Below, piece by piece: positions 18,820 to 26,732 of a stretch of DNA of 64,000 bases (positions are counted from its first letter, which is position 1; each line of letters opens with the position of its first letter). The DNA is from Burkholderia sp. Ax-1719 (GTDB taxonomy: Bacteria > Pseudomonadota > Gammaproteobacteria > Burkholderiales > Burkholderiaceae). The stretch is taken from positions 301,673 through 365,672 of the forward strand of contig NZ_VWWJ01000006.1 in the NCBI RefSeq assembly GCF_011753055.1, read 5' to 3'. A program made the translations under genes and the position numbers. The notes below the pieces were generated by a model that was given only the letters and a program-made list of their open reading frames with translations, was not told the origin of the DNA and searched no databases.

Positions 18820-19275
18820 ATGACCCCCCATCGCGATATTACCGAGGAAGAATGGCAGCGCGTCATGCCGCTGCTGCCCGAACTGCGCCCGCGCTCGGAA
18901 ATGCGCGGCCGGCCGCTCGCCAATACCCGTTCGGTGCTCAACGGCGTCCTGTGGGTCATGTACAGCGGCGCCACCTGGTCCGCCATGCCGCGCCGCTATC
19001 CGTCGTATCAGACCTGCCATCGCCGCTTCAAGGCGTGGCATGACGACGGCGTGCTCAAGCATGTGATGGGCGAGCTGTTTGGCGAAGAGGGCGTCGCGCT
19101 GTGCGACACCATCGAAGCGCGCATGCGCAAGCATCTGAGCCGCGCCGAAAAAGCCGCCGCACGCGTTCAGGAAGGCCTGCAAGCCGCGCCGCGCAATTCG
19201 CCGTTCAGCCCGGCTGTGGCGCAAGGTGTGCCGTCGTCGCTGGGCTACCGGTCGGTTTATCGGCACACGGCGTAA
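18820..19275 (+). CDS. IS5/IS402-type transposase N-terminal domain protein (stand-alone)
   Basis: The first about 90 residues match the DUF4096 N-terminal DNA-binding domain of IS402-group transposases: DITEEEWQRVMPLLPEL, then RGRPLANTRSVLNGVLWV, GATWSAMPRRYPSYQTCHRRF. The protein then departs from the family (KHLSRAEKAAARVQEGLQAA) and stops at 151 aa, so the DDE catalytic domain is absent. Features of a kept gene are an intact frame, a strong AAAGGAG ribosome-binding site and a solid hairpin after it. I see no second orf and no terminal repeats. It is either a decayed IS relic or a domesticated DNA-binding protein. The function is unknown. Confidence 0.7.
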   Translation: MTPHRDITEEEWQRVMPLLPELRPRSEMRGRPLANTRSVLNGVLWVMYSGATWSAMPRRYPSYQTCHRRFKAWHDDGVLKHVMGELFGEEGVALCDTIEARMRKHLSRAEKAAARVQEGLQAAPRNSPFSPAVAQGVPSSLGYRSVYRHTA

Positions 19276-19309
19276 CGCTGTTTAACGCTCCTGCTGCGCC
19301 CTGAATGCA

Positions 19310-19340
19310 ACGAGGCCGCCTTTCTGCAAGGCGGCCTCGT
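19310..19340. terminator. Hairpin between convergent genes
   Basis: ACGAGGCCGCCTT (19310-19322) and AAGGCGGCCTCGT (19328-19340) form a perfect 13-bp stem with a 5-nt loop. T-tracts are weak on both sides, but its position between the transposase-derived gene (+) and the DUF2147 gene (-) fits a shared terminator. Confidence 0.6.
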
Positions 19341-19374
19341 CATTTAGACGCAACTTATATCGTTGTGCGAATGA

Positions 19375-19857
19375 TTATTGCTGGCGCACCCACGTCTGCG
19401 AGCGGCCCAGCAGCGAGATGCCCATATAACCGCGTACGACCAGTTTCTGGCCGCCGTCTTCGGTGTGCATCTTGCAGCGATAGATCTTGCCGTTTTCCGG
19501 GTCGAGGATATTGCCGCCATCCCAGTCGTCGCCGGTTTTCTTCATGCTGTCGATGATGGTCATGCCCAGAATCAGTTGATCCTTGCGCGCGTCCGTGCAG
19601 GCCGTGCAGCGGCGGTCGGGCTGATCGTTCGCGCCCAGACCCTTGATGACCTTGCCGGAGAGAGCACCGCTGCCGTCGTCGCTGATCTGCACGAGCGCCT
19701 TGGGTTGACCCGTGTGATCGTCGATGGTCTGCCATACGCCAACCGGCGAATTCGTTTGAGCCTGTGCGGCAACGACTGCACCGAGCAGCGCGCCGGCAAG
19801 CGCTACCTGACGCGCCGCGCGTGCGGCGAACGAGGCGGAACGGTCGAATGCTTTCAT
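19375..19857 (-). CDS. DUF2147 family secreted protein
   Basis: The start at ATG 19857 follows GGAGGAAG on the minus strand and gives 160 aa; an in-frame Met 15 nt upstream overlaps that site. A signal peptide is visible (Arg-rich start, hydrophobic VALAGALLGAVVAAQA). The mature part is a DUF2147 domain: GVWQTIDDHTGQPKALVQI at its start, NGKIYRCKM in the middle and GYMGISLLGRSQTWVR at its end, with a Cys-x-x-Cys pair (CTAC) in between. Family members are small periplasmic or exported beta-rich proteins of unknown role. It is monocistronic. Confidence 0.85.
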   Translation of the reverse strand: MKAFDRSASFAARAARQVALAGALLGAVVAAQAQTNSPVGVWQTIDDHTGQPKALVQISDDGSGALSGKVIKGLGANDQPDRRCTACTDARKDQLILGMTIIDSMKKTGDDWDGGNILDPENGKIYRCKMHTEDGGQKLVVRGYMGISLLGRSQTWVRQQ

Positions 19858-20045
19858 GGTGTCTTCCTCCACTGATGTTTATCCATATGTGATGAACCGC
19901 TTCGCGTCGCGCGGCATGTGAGAACTGCGCACGACGGTGAGGGCAGGATACGCGAAAGCGCAGCGTGCGTTTGCGAGGAGAAACTCTAGTCGGCAGGCAC
20001 GGCCGAAGATCGCACGGCGCGTGCCTGCCAGCCCATCGGGATCGA

Positions 20046-21767
20046 TCAATTCAGCTGATACGAGAACGTCGCGTTAAAGCGCGGACTGCGCGAGGCGCTC
20101 TCGACCGGCGCATCGGCCAGCGCTTTCGCCACCGACAGATCCAGGCTGTAATAGCGCCCATCGCTCAGCCGGAAGCCAATCGATGCCGATGACAGCCGTG
20201 AAGGCGAGGGCGTGCCCGCATGCAGATAAACGCGCGCCATATCGAACGACACATAGGGCGTGAGCGTTTGCAGCCACACCTTGCCGATCTTGAGCGGCCG
20301 GTTCAGTTCGAGCGAATATGCCCAGCCCGAATCGCCCGACGCTTCGCCCGGCTCGTAGCCCGCTGCGAAACGCTGTGCGCCGAACGAAATCTGCTCGGAA
20401 GTCGGCAGCGAAACCGGGCTGTATTGCCCGATCACGGCGACGGCGGTGCCGAAACCCATCGGCCAGTCGTTGGTCTGCGAGAACGATGCGTTGGTGCGCA
20501 CGAAATTCAGCGAAGCCGGATTTTGCAGCGTGAGGCCTGGAATATTCGTATCCGCCGATTTCGACGCACCGAGCACATTGAACGCCTTCGCCACCGCAAT
20601 GCTCGCCTTGCGCACCTGACCGGTTTGCACGTCGGTGTAATCGGCCTGCAACTGGACCACGCGCACCTGCGATTTCAATCCGTACTGCAGACCATTGATG
20701 GTGTTGTGATAGCGATCCTCATCATGCGTCGCGTAGGCGCTGACGGTGCCCACCACGCTGCGCGTATTGCTCAACAGCAGCGGATACGACAGCGCGCCCG
20801 TGATCTTGTCGCTGATGACGGTGCGTTCGACATAGCTCGGCAATCCCGGATTGTCGGTCGGATTGCCGCGATAGTGCGAGGCATCGACCTTCGCGATCAG
20901 ACCGTCGCTCGCAATCGGCACGGCGGCGTGCGCGGCGAGATAGGTGACGTTGTCGCGGCCCTTGGGCAGCAGCGCCGACACACTCAGCTGTTCGCCAAAC
21001 GGCGTGAGACCGTTTTCGGTCAGCGTGAGCAGGCCCTGCACGCCGGGGTGATTGAAATCGATCCCGGTGCTGACGTCATAGGGCTTTTGCGTGGCGTCCA
21101 GTTCGAGCGTGGTCGCGCCGTCCGTGTTGGTCGGCGGCGGCACGTTCGCTTTCACCTTGAGGCCGGGCAACAAACCCAGCACGTTGATATAGCGCTGGAA
21201 CGTGGCGGTGCGCAGCGGCCGGTCTTCGACGATATGCGCCGCGATCGAGCGCATCTTGTCTTCGAGCTTGCCCGGCTTGCCGGTGACCTTCACGTCCTTC
21301 ACATAGCCTTCGACGACAGTGACGCGCACCACGCCGCCCGCGAAGTCCTGTGCCGGCACAAACGCGAACGAGAGCGCATAGCCGCGCTCCTGATAGAGCT
21401 TCGTCACCTCGTTGGCCGTTTCGATCAACTGGCCAATCGTGATGTCGTGATTCGCCAGCGGCGCGAACTTCTTCACGACCTCGTCGAACGGAATCGATTT
21501 CACGCCCTCGACCTTGAAGGTCGTCGGCGTGATATGCGTAGCGAGTAACTGCTGCAATTGGGGCGTCTGCTGCTCCACCTGCACCGTTACGTTAGGCGCC
21601 TTCTGCGGCGCGTTGATCTGAGGCAGTGCGTCGAGCGGGTTCCCTGCTGCTGGATTACCGCCCGACGCCGGCCTGTTTTGCTGTGCTACTGCCACCCCCG
21701 TCAAGCCGATGCCCGCCCACACTCCCAACGCGGCGAGCACGGCCCATTCTGCGACTGCGCCTTTCAT
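20046..21767 (-). CDS. Atypical TpsB/ShlB-FhaC family outer-membrane transporter
   Basis: The 573-aa protein has a signal peptide (1 to about 28), a Pro/Gln-rich linker, one clear POTRA domain (about 84-157, FKVEGVKSIPFDEV...VVEGYVKDV), a second POTRA-like segment to about 215 and a C-terminal beta-barrel ending in Tyr-Gln-Leu-Asn. This is the two-partner-secretion layout. The barrel region AAGYEPGEASGDSGW (468-482) aligns by eye with the loop-6 VRGF..G.LSGD.G hallmark, but the conserved Arg is Ala469. No TpsA-type exoprotein lies nearby; the partners in the operon are two repeat-rich lipoproteins. The start follows GAGGG. Family assignment is good, cargo unknown. Confidence 0.85.
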   Translation of the reverse strand: MKGAVAEWAVLAALGVWAGIGLTGVAVAQQNRPASGGNPAAGNPLDALPQINAPQKAPNVTVQVEQQTPQLQQLLATHITPTTFKVEGVKSIPFDEVVKKFAPLANHDITIGQLIETANEVTKLYQERGYALSFAFVPAQDFAGGVVRVTVVEGYVKDVKVTGKPGKLEDKMRSIAAHIVEDRPLRTATFQRYINVLGLLPGLKVKANVPPPTNTDGATTLELDATQKPYDVSTGIDFNHPGVQGLLTLTENGLTPFGEQLSVSALLPKGRDNVTYLAAHAAVPIASDGLIAKVDASHYRGNPTDNPGLPSYVERTVISDKITGALSYPLLLSNTRSVVGTVSAYATHDEDRYHNTINGLQYGLKSQVRVVQLQADYTDVQTGQVRKASIAVAKAFNVLGASKSADTNIPGLTLQNPASLNFVRTNASFSQTNDWPMGFGTAVAVIGQYSPVSLPTSEQISFGAQRFAAGYEPGEASGDSGWAYSLELNRPLKIGKVWLQTLTPYVSFDMARVYLHAGTPSPSRLSSASIGFRLSDGRYYSLDLSVAKALADAPVESASRSPRFNATFSYQLN

Positions 21768-22002
21768 CGGACTACCCTCGGACTTGTCGGACGGCGCGCA
21801 ACGGTTCCCTGAAACATCCGCTGCGCGCCGCCTCTTTGTGTCGCCTTTGCGGCGATCTGTGGCTCCCTGATTGCCTGTGTTTATTGTTTCTGCGTACTAC
21901 GTACTACCTGTCCCTGTGATACCCGGGCCAGTCGCGGCGCATCGTCCCTCTCCGGACCCCGCGCCACGCAGCGCCCATGTTGCCCGATGATTGTTGCGCG
22001 CG

Positions 22003-23484
22003 CTACGGCAGCTTATGAAGCAAGCCGCTCAGTAGTCCCCCCGATGTACTCGTGCTGCCAGAACTGCTTGAAGAAGTGCTGCCCGTGGTCGTGCCGAGCG
22101 CTCCAGTGATCGTGCCGACGATCACCGTGACCGGTTGCAGCAGCGCCCCCGCGCCGCTCGCCGTCGTGGTGCCCGACGTGCCCGTCGTACCGCTCGATGC
22201 GGAGCCCGCTGCCGTGCTCGCGGTCGATACCACGCCCGAGAGCAGGCCGCCGACCACAGGCACGCTCGTCAGGCCGCTCGTGATGGCGCTGGTGCCGCCG
22301 GTCGTGCCGGTCAGGCTCGTGATCGTGCCGAGCGGCGAGCTGCCGAGGCCCAGGCTCGCGATTACGGAGTTGAGCGGGCCGAGCACGCCGTTAGCCGCCG
22401 CGCCAGTCGGCGGGCCGTTGGCGACCAGCGCCGTGCTGCCGCCCACGAGGCTCGTGATCAGGCCGGGAATCGGCGCAGCGCCGTTCGCGCCGTTCGGATT
22501 CACGAGACCGCCTGCGTTGGTGACGGTGTTGCCGAGCGCGCTGACCAGCGTGCCGACGTCCGCGCCCACCGGCGAGAGCGGCCCGAGTGCGCCGCTCGAC
22601 GTGGTGCCCGTGGTCGACGAGACCTTCGCTCCCGCCGTTTGCAGCGCGCCGCCCACTTGCGCGAGCAGACCCGAGACCGGCGTTGCAAGACCCGTCGACG
22701 TGCCCACCTGCTGCGTGATGAGGCCGGCGGTGGTGACGATCGGCGTGATTGCGGTGCTCAGCGGTTGCGTGATCTGCTGCACCGGCGCCGACGACAGCGC
22801 ATTGCCGAGCATCACGCCGCCGGCGTTGACGGCGTTGGCGGTGGTATTGAGTGCGGAAGCCAGCGGCGTCGTAACCGGCGCCAGCGGGGCGAGCGGGCCG
22901 CTGCCCAGACCGTTGACGGTCGTGGCGACGCCCTGAACCACGCCGCTGGTTGCGCTCACAACGTTGCCGAGACCGGCAACCGTGGTGCCGACCGGATTGG
23001 CCGTCGAACCGGTCTGGCCGAGGCCGTTCGAGACCGCGTCGGCGAGTGCGCCCGCAACGGTGCCCGTGCTCGACACCGTCTGGCCGAGACCCGAGGTGAC
23101 CTGCGAGCTGACGCCGCCGGGCAGGGTGGTCGAGCCGATTGCGTTGCCCAGATCGCTGGTGGTCTTGGCGACCGAGGTGACGACGCCCGAGGTGCCCGTC
23201 GAGCCGCTGGTGCTGCCGCCCGAGGTCGAGCCGCCCGAAGTCGAGCCGCTGGTGCCGGTGCCGCCGCTGGTGGAGCCGGTGGTGGTGGTGCCCGTGCTGC
23301 CGTCCGAGCCCGTCGATGCCGAGGGCGGGGTGTAGCTGCTGCCGCCGCAGGCGGCGAGACTGCAGGCGACGACCGCGGCCGCGGCGAGTGCGCTCAGGCG
23401 CAGGGTGCGCACGAGTGCGGCGTGAGTTTCATGCTGAGACGCGCTGTGGATCGCGCGGTGGATCGTATTGAAGCGGCTGGACAT
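22003..23484 (-). CDS. Gly/Ser/Thr-rich repetitive lipoprotein A
   Basis: The 493-aa product has a signal peptide with lipobox LAAC (Cys46), a Ser/Thr/Gly linker with repeated SGGST-type units (about 50-100), and then a long low-charge region of GLG, VVSxT and PLAPV-type elements. It ends in LLSGLLHKLP. Databases tend to call such proteins collagen-like, but I see no Gly-X-Y triplet run. A central block (GSGPLAPLAPVTTPL...ITPI) is shared with the upstream paralogue at 23555-25183. The start follows AGGAGA. It lies 70 nt after its paralogue and 235 nt before the TpsB-like gene. The function is unknown; a surface or biofilm matrix role is inferred. Confidence 0.8.
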   Translation of the reverse strand: MSSRFNTIHRAIHSASQHETHAALVRTLRLSALAAAAVVACSLAACGGSSYTPPSASTGSDGSTGTTTTGSTSGGTGTSGSTSGGSTSGGSTSGSTGTSGVVTSVAKTTSDLGNAIGSTTLPGGVSSQVTSGLGQTVSSTGTVAGALADAVSNGLGQTGSTANPVGTTVAGLGNVVSATSGVVQGVATTVNGLGSGPLAPLAPVTTPLASALNTTANAVNAGGVMLGNALSSAPVQQITQPLSTAITPIVTTAGLITQQVGTSTGLATPVSGLLAQVGGALQTAGAKVSSTTGTTSSGALGPLSPVGADVGTLVSALGNTVTNAGGLVNPNGANGAAPIPGLITSLVGGSTALVANGPPTGAAANGVLGPLNSVIASLGLGSSPLGTITSLTGTTGGTSAITSGLTSVPVVGGLLSGVVSTASTAAGSASSGTTGTSGTTTASGAGALLQPVTVIVGTITGALGTTTGSTSSSSSGSTSTSGGLLSGLLHKLP

Positions 23485-23554
23485 GACGCTGTCTCCTGAT
23501 CGAATGGGGACGCTTGAGCGATGGTGTGACGATGTAGTTGGCCGATTGCCGGGA

Positions 23555-25183
23555 TTACTTCTTGGCGCCGAGCAGGCCGCCTACGAGCGAAGTGAGGCCG
23601 GCGAGCGGGCCAGTCGTGCTGCTGCCCGAGGTGCCGCCCGTCAAGGAAGAAAGCGAAAGCGCCGGCGTCGAGCTCGAGCTGCTGGTCGAGCTGGAGGAGC
23701 TGGACGTGCTGGTGGTCTTGGCGCCCGCTGCGACGCCCGCGCCCGCGACGATCGAGCCGCCTGCCGTGCCGACGCTGTTGACCGTGGTCGTAAGCGCGCC
23801 GACGACGCCGCCAACGAGGCCGGTGACCGGAGCCAGCGCGCCGGTGCTGCCGCCCGTCGCGGACGTCAGTGCGGTGGTGACCGTGGTCAGTGCGCCCGTG
23901 ACCGGTGCGAGCGGGTTGCTGCCGCTTGAGGTCGCTGCGACGCCGACACCTGCGCCGATGCCGATGGCCGCGCCGCTGGTGCCCGTCGAGCTGCCCGTCA
24001 GGCCGCCTGCGAGCGTGCCCAGCAGACCCGTGACCGGGTTGGTGCCGCTGCTTGAGCTGCTGCCGGTGAGCAGATTGCCGGCGGTGGCGACGGTCTTGCC
24101 CGTATCGGCGACGAGGTTGCCTACGCCCGTCGTGACGGGGTTCGAGCCGCCCGATTGCGCGACCAGCGCGCCGCCTTTCTGCAGGCCGCCGCCGAGCGTC
24201 TGGAGCAGACCCGCGACCGGCGCGCCAAGGCCCGTTGCCGTGCCGACCGTTTGCGTGGTGTTGGCGACCACCGAGGTGATCGGCGTGATCGCCGAGCTGA
24301 GCGTTTGCGTGACCTGTTGCACCGGACCGGTCGAAAGCGCGGTCGTGAGCGTGCTGCCGGCGTTCGTCACAGCGGTGCCGAGCGTGCCGACGGCCGTGCC
24401 CAGCGGCGTCGTCACCGCCGCGAGCGGAGCAAGCGGGCCGCTGCCGAGACTCGTGACGAGCGCACCCGTGCTGCTGACCGCCTTGCCTGCGTCGGCGACC
24501 ACGCCGCCCGTGCTGGAGAGCGTGGTGCCCACCGGATCGCTGCTCGAACCGAGCTGGCCAAGGCCGTTTGCCAGACCGCTGCCGAGCGTCGACACCGCAT
24601 TGCCGACGTTCTGCACGATGCCGCCCGCGGCTTGCGTCGTCGACGAGCTGACACCAGGAATCGATTGCGAAGCGATCGTGCTGCCAAGGCCCGACACCGT
24701 CGAACCCGCATCGCTCACGACGCTGCTGGCGGTATGCACGACCTGGCCGACGGCGTTTGCGGCGGTAGCCGAACCGGTGCCGGTTCCCGTGCCGCTGCCA
24801 TTGCCGCCGCTGCCGTTATCGCTGGAGGACGAACCGTTGCCGCCGCTGCTCGAGTTGCCGCTGCCGTCTCCGCCGCTGGAGCTGCTATTGCCGTTGCCGT
24901 TGTCGGCGGTGCTGGTGCCCGAGCCACTGTCGGTGCCGGTGCCGCTACCGCTGTCGCTGGTGGTCGTGCTGCCGCTGGTGCTGCTCGTGCCGCTGCCGCT
25001 CGAACCGCTGCCGTCGCTGCCCGAGCTGCCGCTCGTGCCGCCACTCGTTTGCAGCGCGCCGCCGCTGCCGGTGCCGCTGCTGAGCGATCCCGAACCGCCG
25101 CAGGCGGTGAGAGAAAGCAGGGTGGCGATCGTTGCTGCGATAGCGGTGAGGCGTGCTGCCTGTGCGATGTTGTGGTGGTTCAT
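23555..25183 (-). CDS. Gly/Ser/Thr-rich repetitive lipoprotein B
   Basis: The first gene of the lipoprotein/TpsB operon encodes 542 aa. A short signal peptide carries lipobox LTAC (Cys28). It is followed by about 110 residues of almost pure Ser/Gly/Thr/Asn (including SSGSDGSGSSGSG and DNGNGNSSSSGG) and then valine/alanine-rich repeats. The block GSGPLAAVTTPL-like ... GPVQQVTQTLSSAITPI matches the neighbour closely, so the two arose by tandem duplication and diverged in the linker. The C-terminus is GLLGAKK. The ATG follows GAGGG. It lacks Cys after the lipobox. The function is unknown. Confidence 0.8.
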   Translation of the reverse strand: MNHHNIAQAARLTAIAATIATLLSLTACGGSGSLSSGTGSGGALQTSGGTSGSSGSDGSGSSGSGTSSTSGSTTTSDSGSGTGTDSGSGTSTADNGNGNSSSSGGDGSGNSSSGGNGSSSSDNGSGGNGSGTGTGTGSATAANAVGQVVHTASSVVSDAGSTVSGLGSTIASQSIPGVSSSTTQAAGGIVQNVGNAVSTLGSGLANGLGQLGSSSDPVGTTLSSTGGVVADAGKAVSSTGALVTSLGSGPLAPLAAVTTPLGTAVGTLGTAVTNAGSTLTTALSTGPVQQVTQTLSSAITPITSVVANTTQTVGTATGLGAPVAGLLQTLGGGLQKGGALVAQSGGSNPVTTGVGNLVADTGKTVATAGNLLTGSSSSSGTNPVTGLLGTLAGGLTGSSTGTSGAAIGIGAGVGVAATSSGSNPLAPVTGALTTVTTALTSATGGSTGALAPVTGLVGGVVGALTTTVNSVGTAGGSIVAGAGVAAGAKTTSTSSSSSSTSSSSSTPALSLSSLTGGTSGSSTTGPLAGLTSLVGGLLGAKK

Positions 25184-25409
25184 GGTGTGCCCTCGGTCTC
25201 GTATGGTGTGTTGTCTTGTGTTGTGTGCTCGGTTTGTCAGACCTGCGCCACCTACACTGCAACAGCTGTGCCAATTCGAAATCGCGCTCGAAAAACAACA
25301 GCGTTTGCGCGTCGAGGGTTTCGTCTAATCAAGGCGTGACAAGCGTTTGCCGGATCGTTTCGTCGAACGAATAACGCGGGTTAATTCGCGAGGTATCAGC
25401 GCGACGCGT

Positions 25410-25424
25410 GTTACGTCACGTAAC
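25410..25424. promoter_or_regulatory. GTTACGT-c-ACGTAAC palindrome
   Basis: This perfect 7-1-7 palindrome is in the spacer between the divergent lipoprotein operon and the Tad locus. Related half-sites (GTTACG or CGTAAC) occur at 25439, 25455, 25655, 25674, 25689 and 25701. Confidence 0.6.
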
Positions 25425-25654
25425 GTGGCGCGCGTGGTGTTACGCGTGACGGGGGTAACGATGCGAACGCTTATGCGTATTGGGAAATTACGAGGCAATT
25501 GCGTGTGCAGCGAATCGCCTTGAATCGAGCGGCATGGCTCGATCACGCGTTTTTATGCGTGAAAACGTTTGACGTAAAAATGGTTTGCGACTCCTGAATA
25601 GTTGTGTAATGGTTTATCCGGAGTCAGCGATAAAACGCATATGCCGATAATGAT

Positions 25655-25713
25655 GTTACGACCTGTCCGTTGCGTAACGAACGATTGCGTAACGTTTCGG
25701 GTTACGCTATAAA
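25655..25713 (+). promoter_or_regulatory. Candidate flp promoter with repeated CGTAAC sites
   Basis: TTGCGT (25685-25690), a 17-bp spacer and TATAAA (25708-25713) make a plausible sigma-70 promoter about 190 nt before flp. TTGCGTAACG occurs twice 15 bp apart (25670-25679 and 25685-25694), the second copy covering the -35. An inverted GTTACGC (25701-25707) abuts the -10. The 727-nt spacer 25184-25910 otherwise shows no gene and is more AT-rich than its surroundings. Confidence 0.55.
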
Positions 25714-25910
25714 AAACGCACTGGGCACTAAACAACACAAAACAGAGCTGTACGTTGGCAAATCCGATGGGAATGCTTACGATTCGGCCGTCGTTGTTGG
25801 CGGACTGTCATGAGTCCGTGGACCGGATGTATCGACGCAATCCAAAAAGCATACGCAGGCGTCGATGCAGATCAGCGTGAGAGCGCTATAAAAGAGAGAG
25901 AGGGCCGAAA

Positions 25911-26081
25911 ATGAACAAGCTGGTGAAGCATTTCCTGAAGTCGGAAGACGGGGTTACGGCACTGGAGTATGGGCTCATCGCGGGGCTCATCGCAGTCGTC
26001 ATCGTCGCAAGCGTGACCAGTCTCGGTACCAAGCTGGAGGCGGTATTCACGTATATCACCTCGCAGATCTCGGTGCCGTGA
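25911..26081 (+). CDS. flp: Flp-family type IVb pilin
   Basis: This short gene encodes 56 aa and is the major subunit of the Tad pilus. It starts with a charged leader (MNKLVKHFLKSEDG), and the prepilin cleavage is predicted between Gly14 and Val15. The mature part begins VTALEYGLIAGLIA, with the Glu at +5 and Tyr at +6 that define Flp pilins. A hydrophobic helix follows (AVVIVASV) and the C-terminus is short. The start is preceded by GAGAGGG. Only one flp copy is present in the locus. It heads the plus-strand tad genes, 102 nt before the prepilin peptidase. Confidence 0.95.
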   Translation: MNKLVKHFLKSEDGVTALEYGLIAGLIAVVIVASVTSLGTKLEAVFTYITSQISVP

Positions 26082-26105
26082 GGCAGCGCTGACGAATGAC
26101 GCGCG

Positions 26106-26130
26106 GCGTGATCGCAGTTGTTGGTCACGC
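26106..26130 (+). terminator. Weak stem-loop after flp (possible attenuator)
   Basis: GCGTGA (26106-26111) pairs with TCACGC (26125-26130) and is followed by TAATTCATTC. A leaky hairpin here would let flp be made in excess over the assembly genes. This is an inference from position. Confidence 0.35.
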
Positions 26131-26183
26131 TAATTCATTCAGTTAAACGTAGCAGTTGCGTACACGTGCGCCGTTAAACCGGA

Positions 26184-26732
26184 ATGCGCGGCGTCGCTGC
26201 ACGTCTGTCCGCGATGATTTCATTGATCTCGAGCCTCGCGTTTGCCGCGTGGACGACGGCGATTGCTGTCTGCGATTGCCGTTCGCGCCGCGTTCCTAAC
26301 GCACTTGTGGGCGCAGGTTTCTGCGTCGCGCTTGTGGCATCCCTTTTTCACGCGGGTCCCGCGTCGCTGGGCTTGCTTCCTGCACTCGCCGCGGCAGCGG
26401 TGGGGCTGGCCGCGCTCATGCCGGTTTTTATGCTCGGCATGATGGGCGCCGGCGACGTCAAGGTCTTCGCGGTGCTGGGTGCATGGTGCGGCATGTCGGC
26501 GTTGCTCGATTTGTGGGTTGTCGCCAGTCTGATTGCCCTCGTTTATTCGCTTGCGGGGCTGCTTGTGTCGCGTATGACGCGCATGCGCTCTCATGCGCTG
26601 GCGGCGCGCGCTCCGCATAGCGTTGCTTCGGGCAGTGTGCGGGCATCGCATGGCGCGCCGTACGCAGCCTTCCTCACGTTACCCGCGCTCGCATGGTTAG
26701 TGATCCATATGATTCAGAGGGGGCTGCAATGA
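26184..26732 (+). CDS. cpaA: Flp prepilin peptidase (TadV/CpaA, A24 family)
   Basis: This inner-membrane aspartyl protease removes the Flp leader. It is 182 aa, with several membrane segments and no N-methylase domain, as in TadV. The two catalytic aspartates are visible: Asp31 in CDCRSRRVPNA and Asp91 in GAGDVKVF, the GxGD motif. The start at 26184 is kept because a purine-rich CCGGA precedes it loosely; ATG 26214 (10 residues shorter) is also possible. A basic loop after about residue 130 (RMTRMRSHALAAR) is on the cytoplasmic side. Its end overlaps the tadE start by ATGA. Confidence 0.9.
   Translation: MRGVAARLSAMISLISSLAFAAWTTAIAVCDCRSRRVPNALVGAGFCVALVASLFHAGPASLGLLPALAAAAVGLAALMPVFMLGMMGAGDVKVFAVLGAWCGMSALLDLWVVASLIALVYSLAGLLVSRMTRMRSHALAARAPHSVASGSVRASHGAPYAAFLTLPALAWLVIHMIQRGLQ

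Noticed and set aside
18690..19340. Complete insertion sequence around the transposase-like gene
   Set aside because: No pair of terminal inverted repeats or target duplication is visible, and the catalytic domain is missing. The 18786-18809 repeat is local to the start codon.
22003..25183. Reading the repeats as collagen-like domains
   Set aside because: No run of Gly-X-Y triplets is present; the repeats are Ser/Gly/Thr and valine-rich.
22052..25339. Several long plus-strand frames opposite the two repetitive lipoprotein genes
   Set aside because: The translations are Pro/Val/Leu- or Arg/Ala-rich repeats without signal peptides. The minus-strand frames have lipoboxes, ribosome-binding sites and paralogy, so they are the real genes.
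25184..25910. Sigma-54 promoter before flp, expected from the sigma-54 regulator in the locus
   Set aside because: Sites starting with TGG at 25733 and 25758 lack the GC at the right spacing, so neither fits the -24/-12 pattern.
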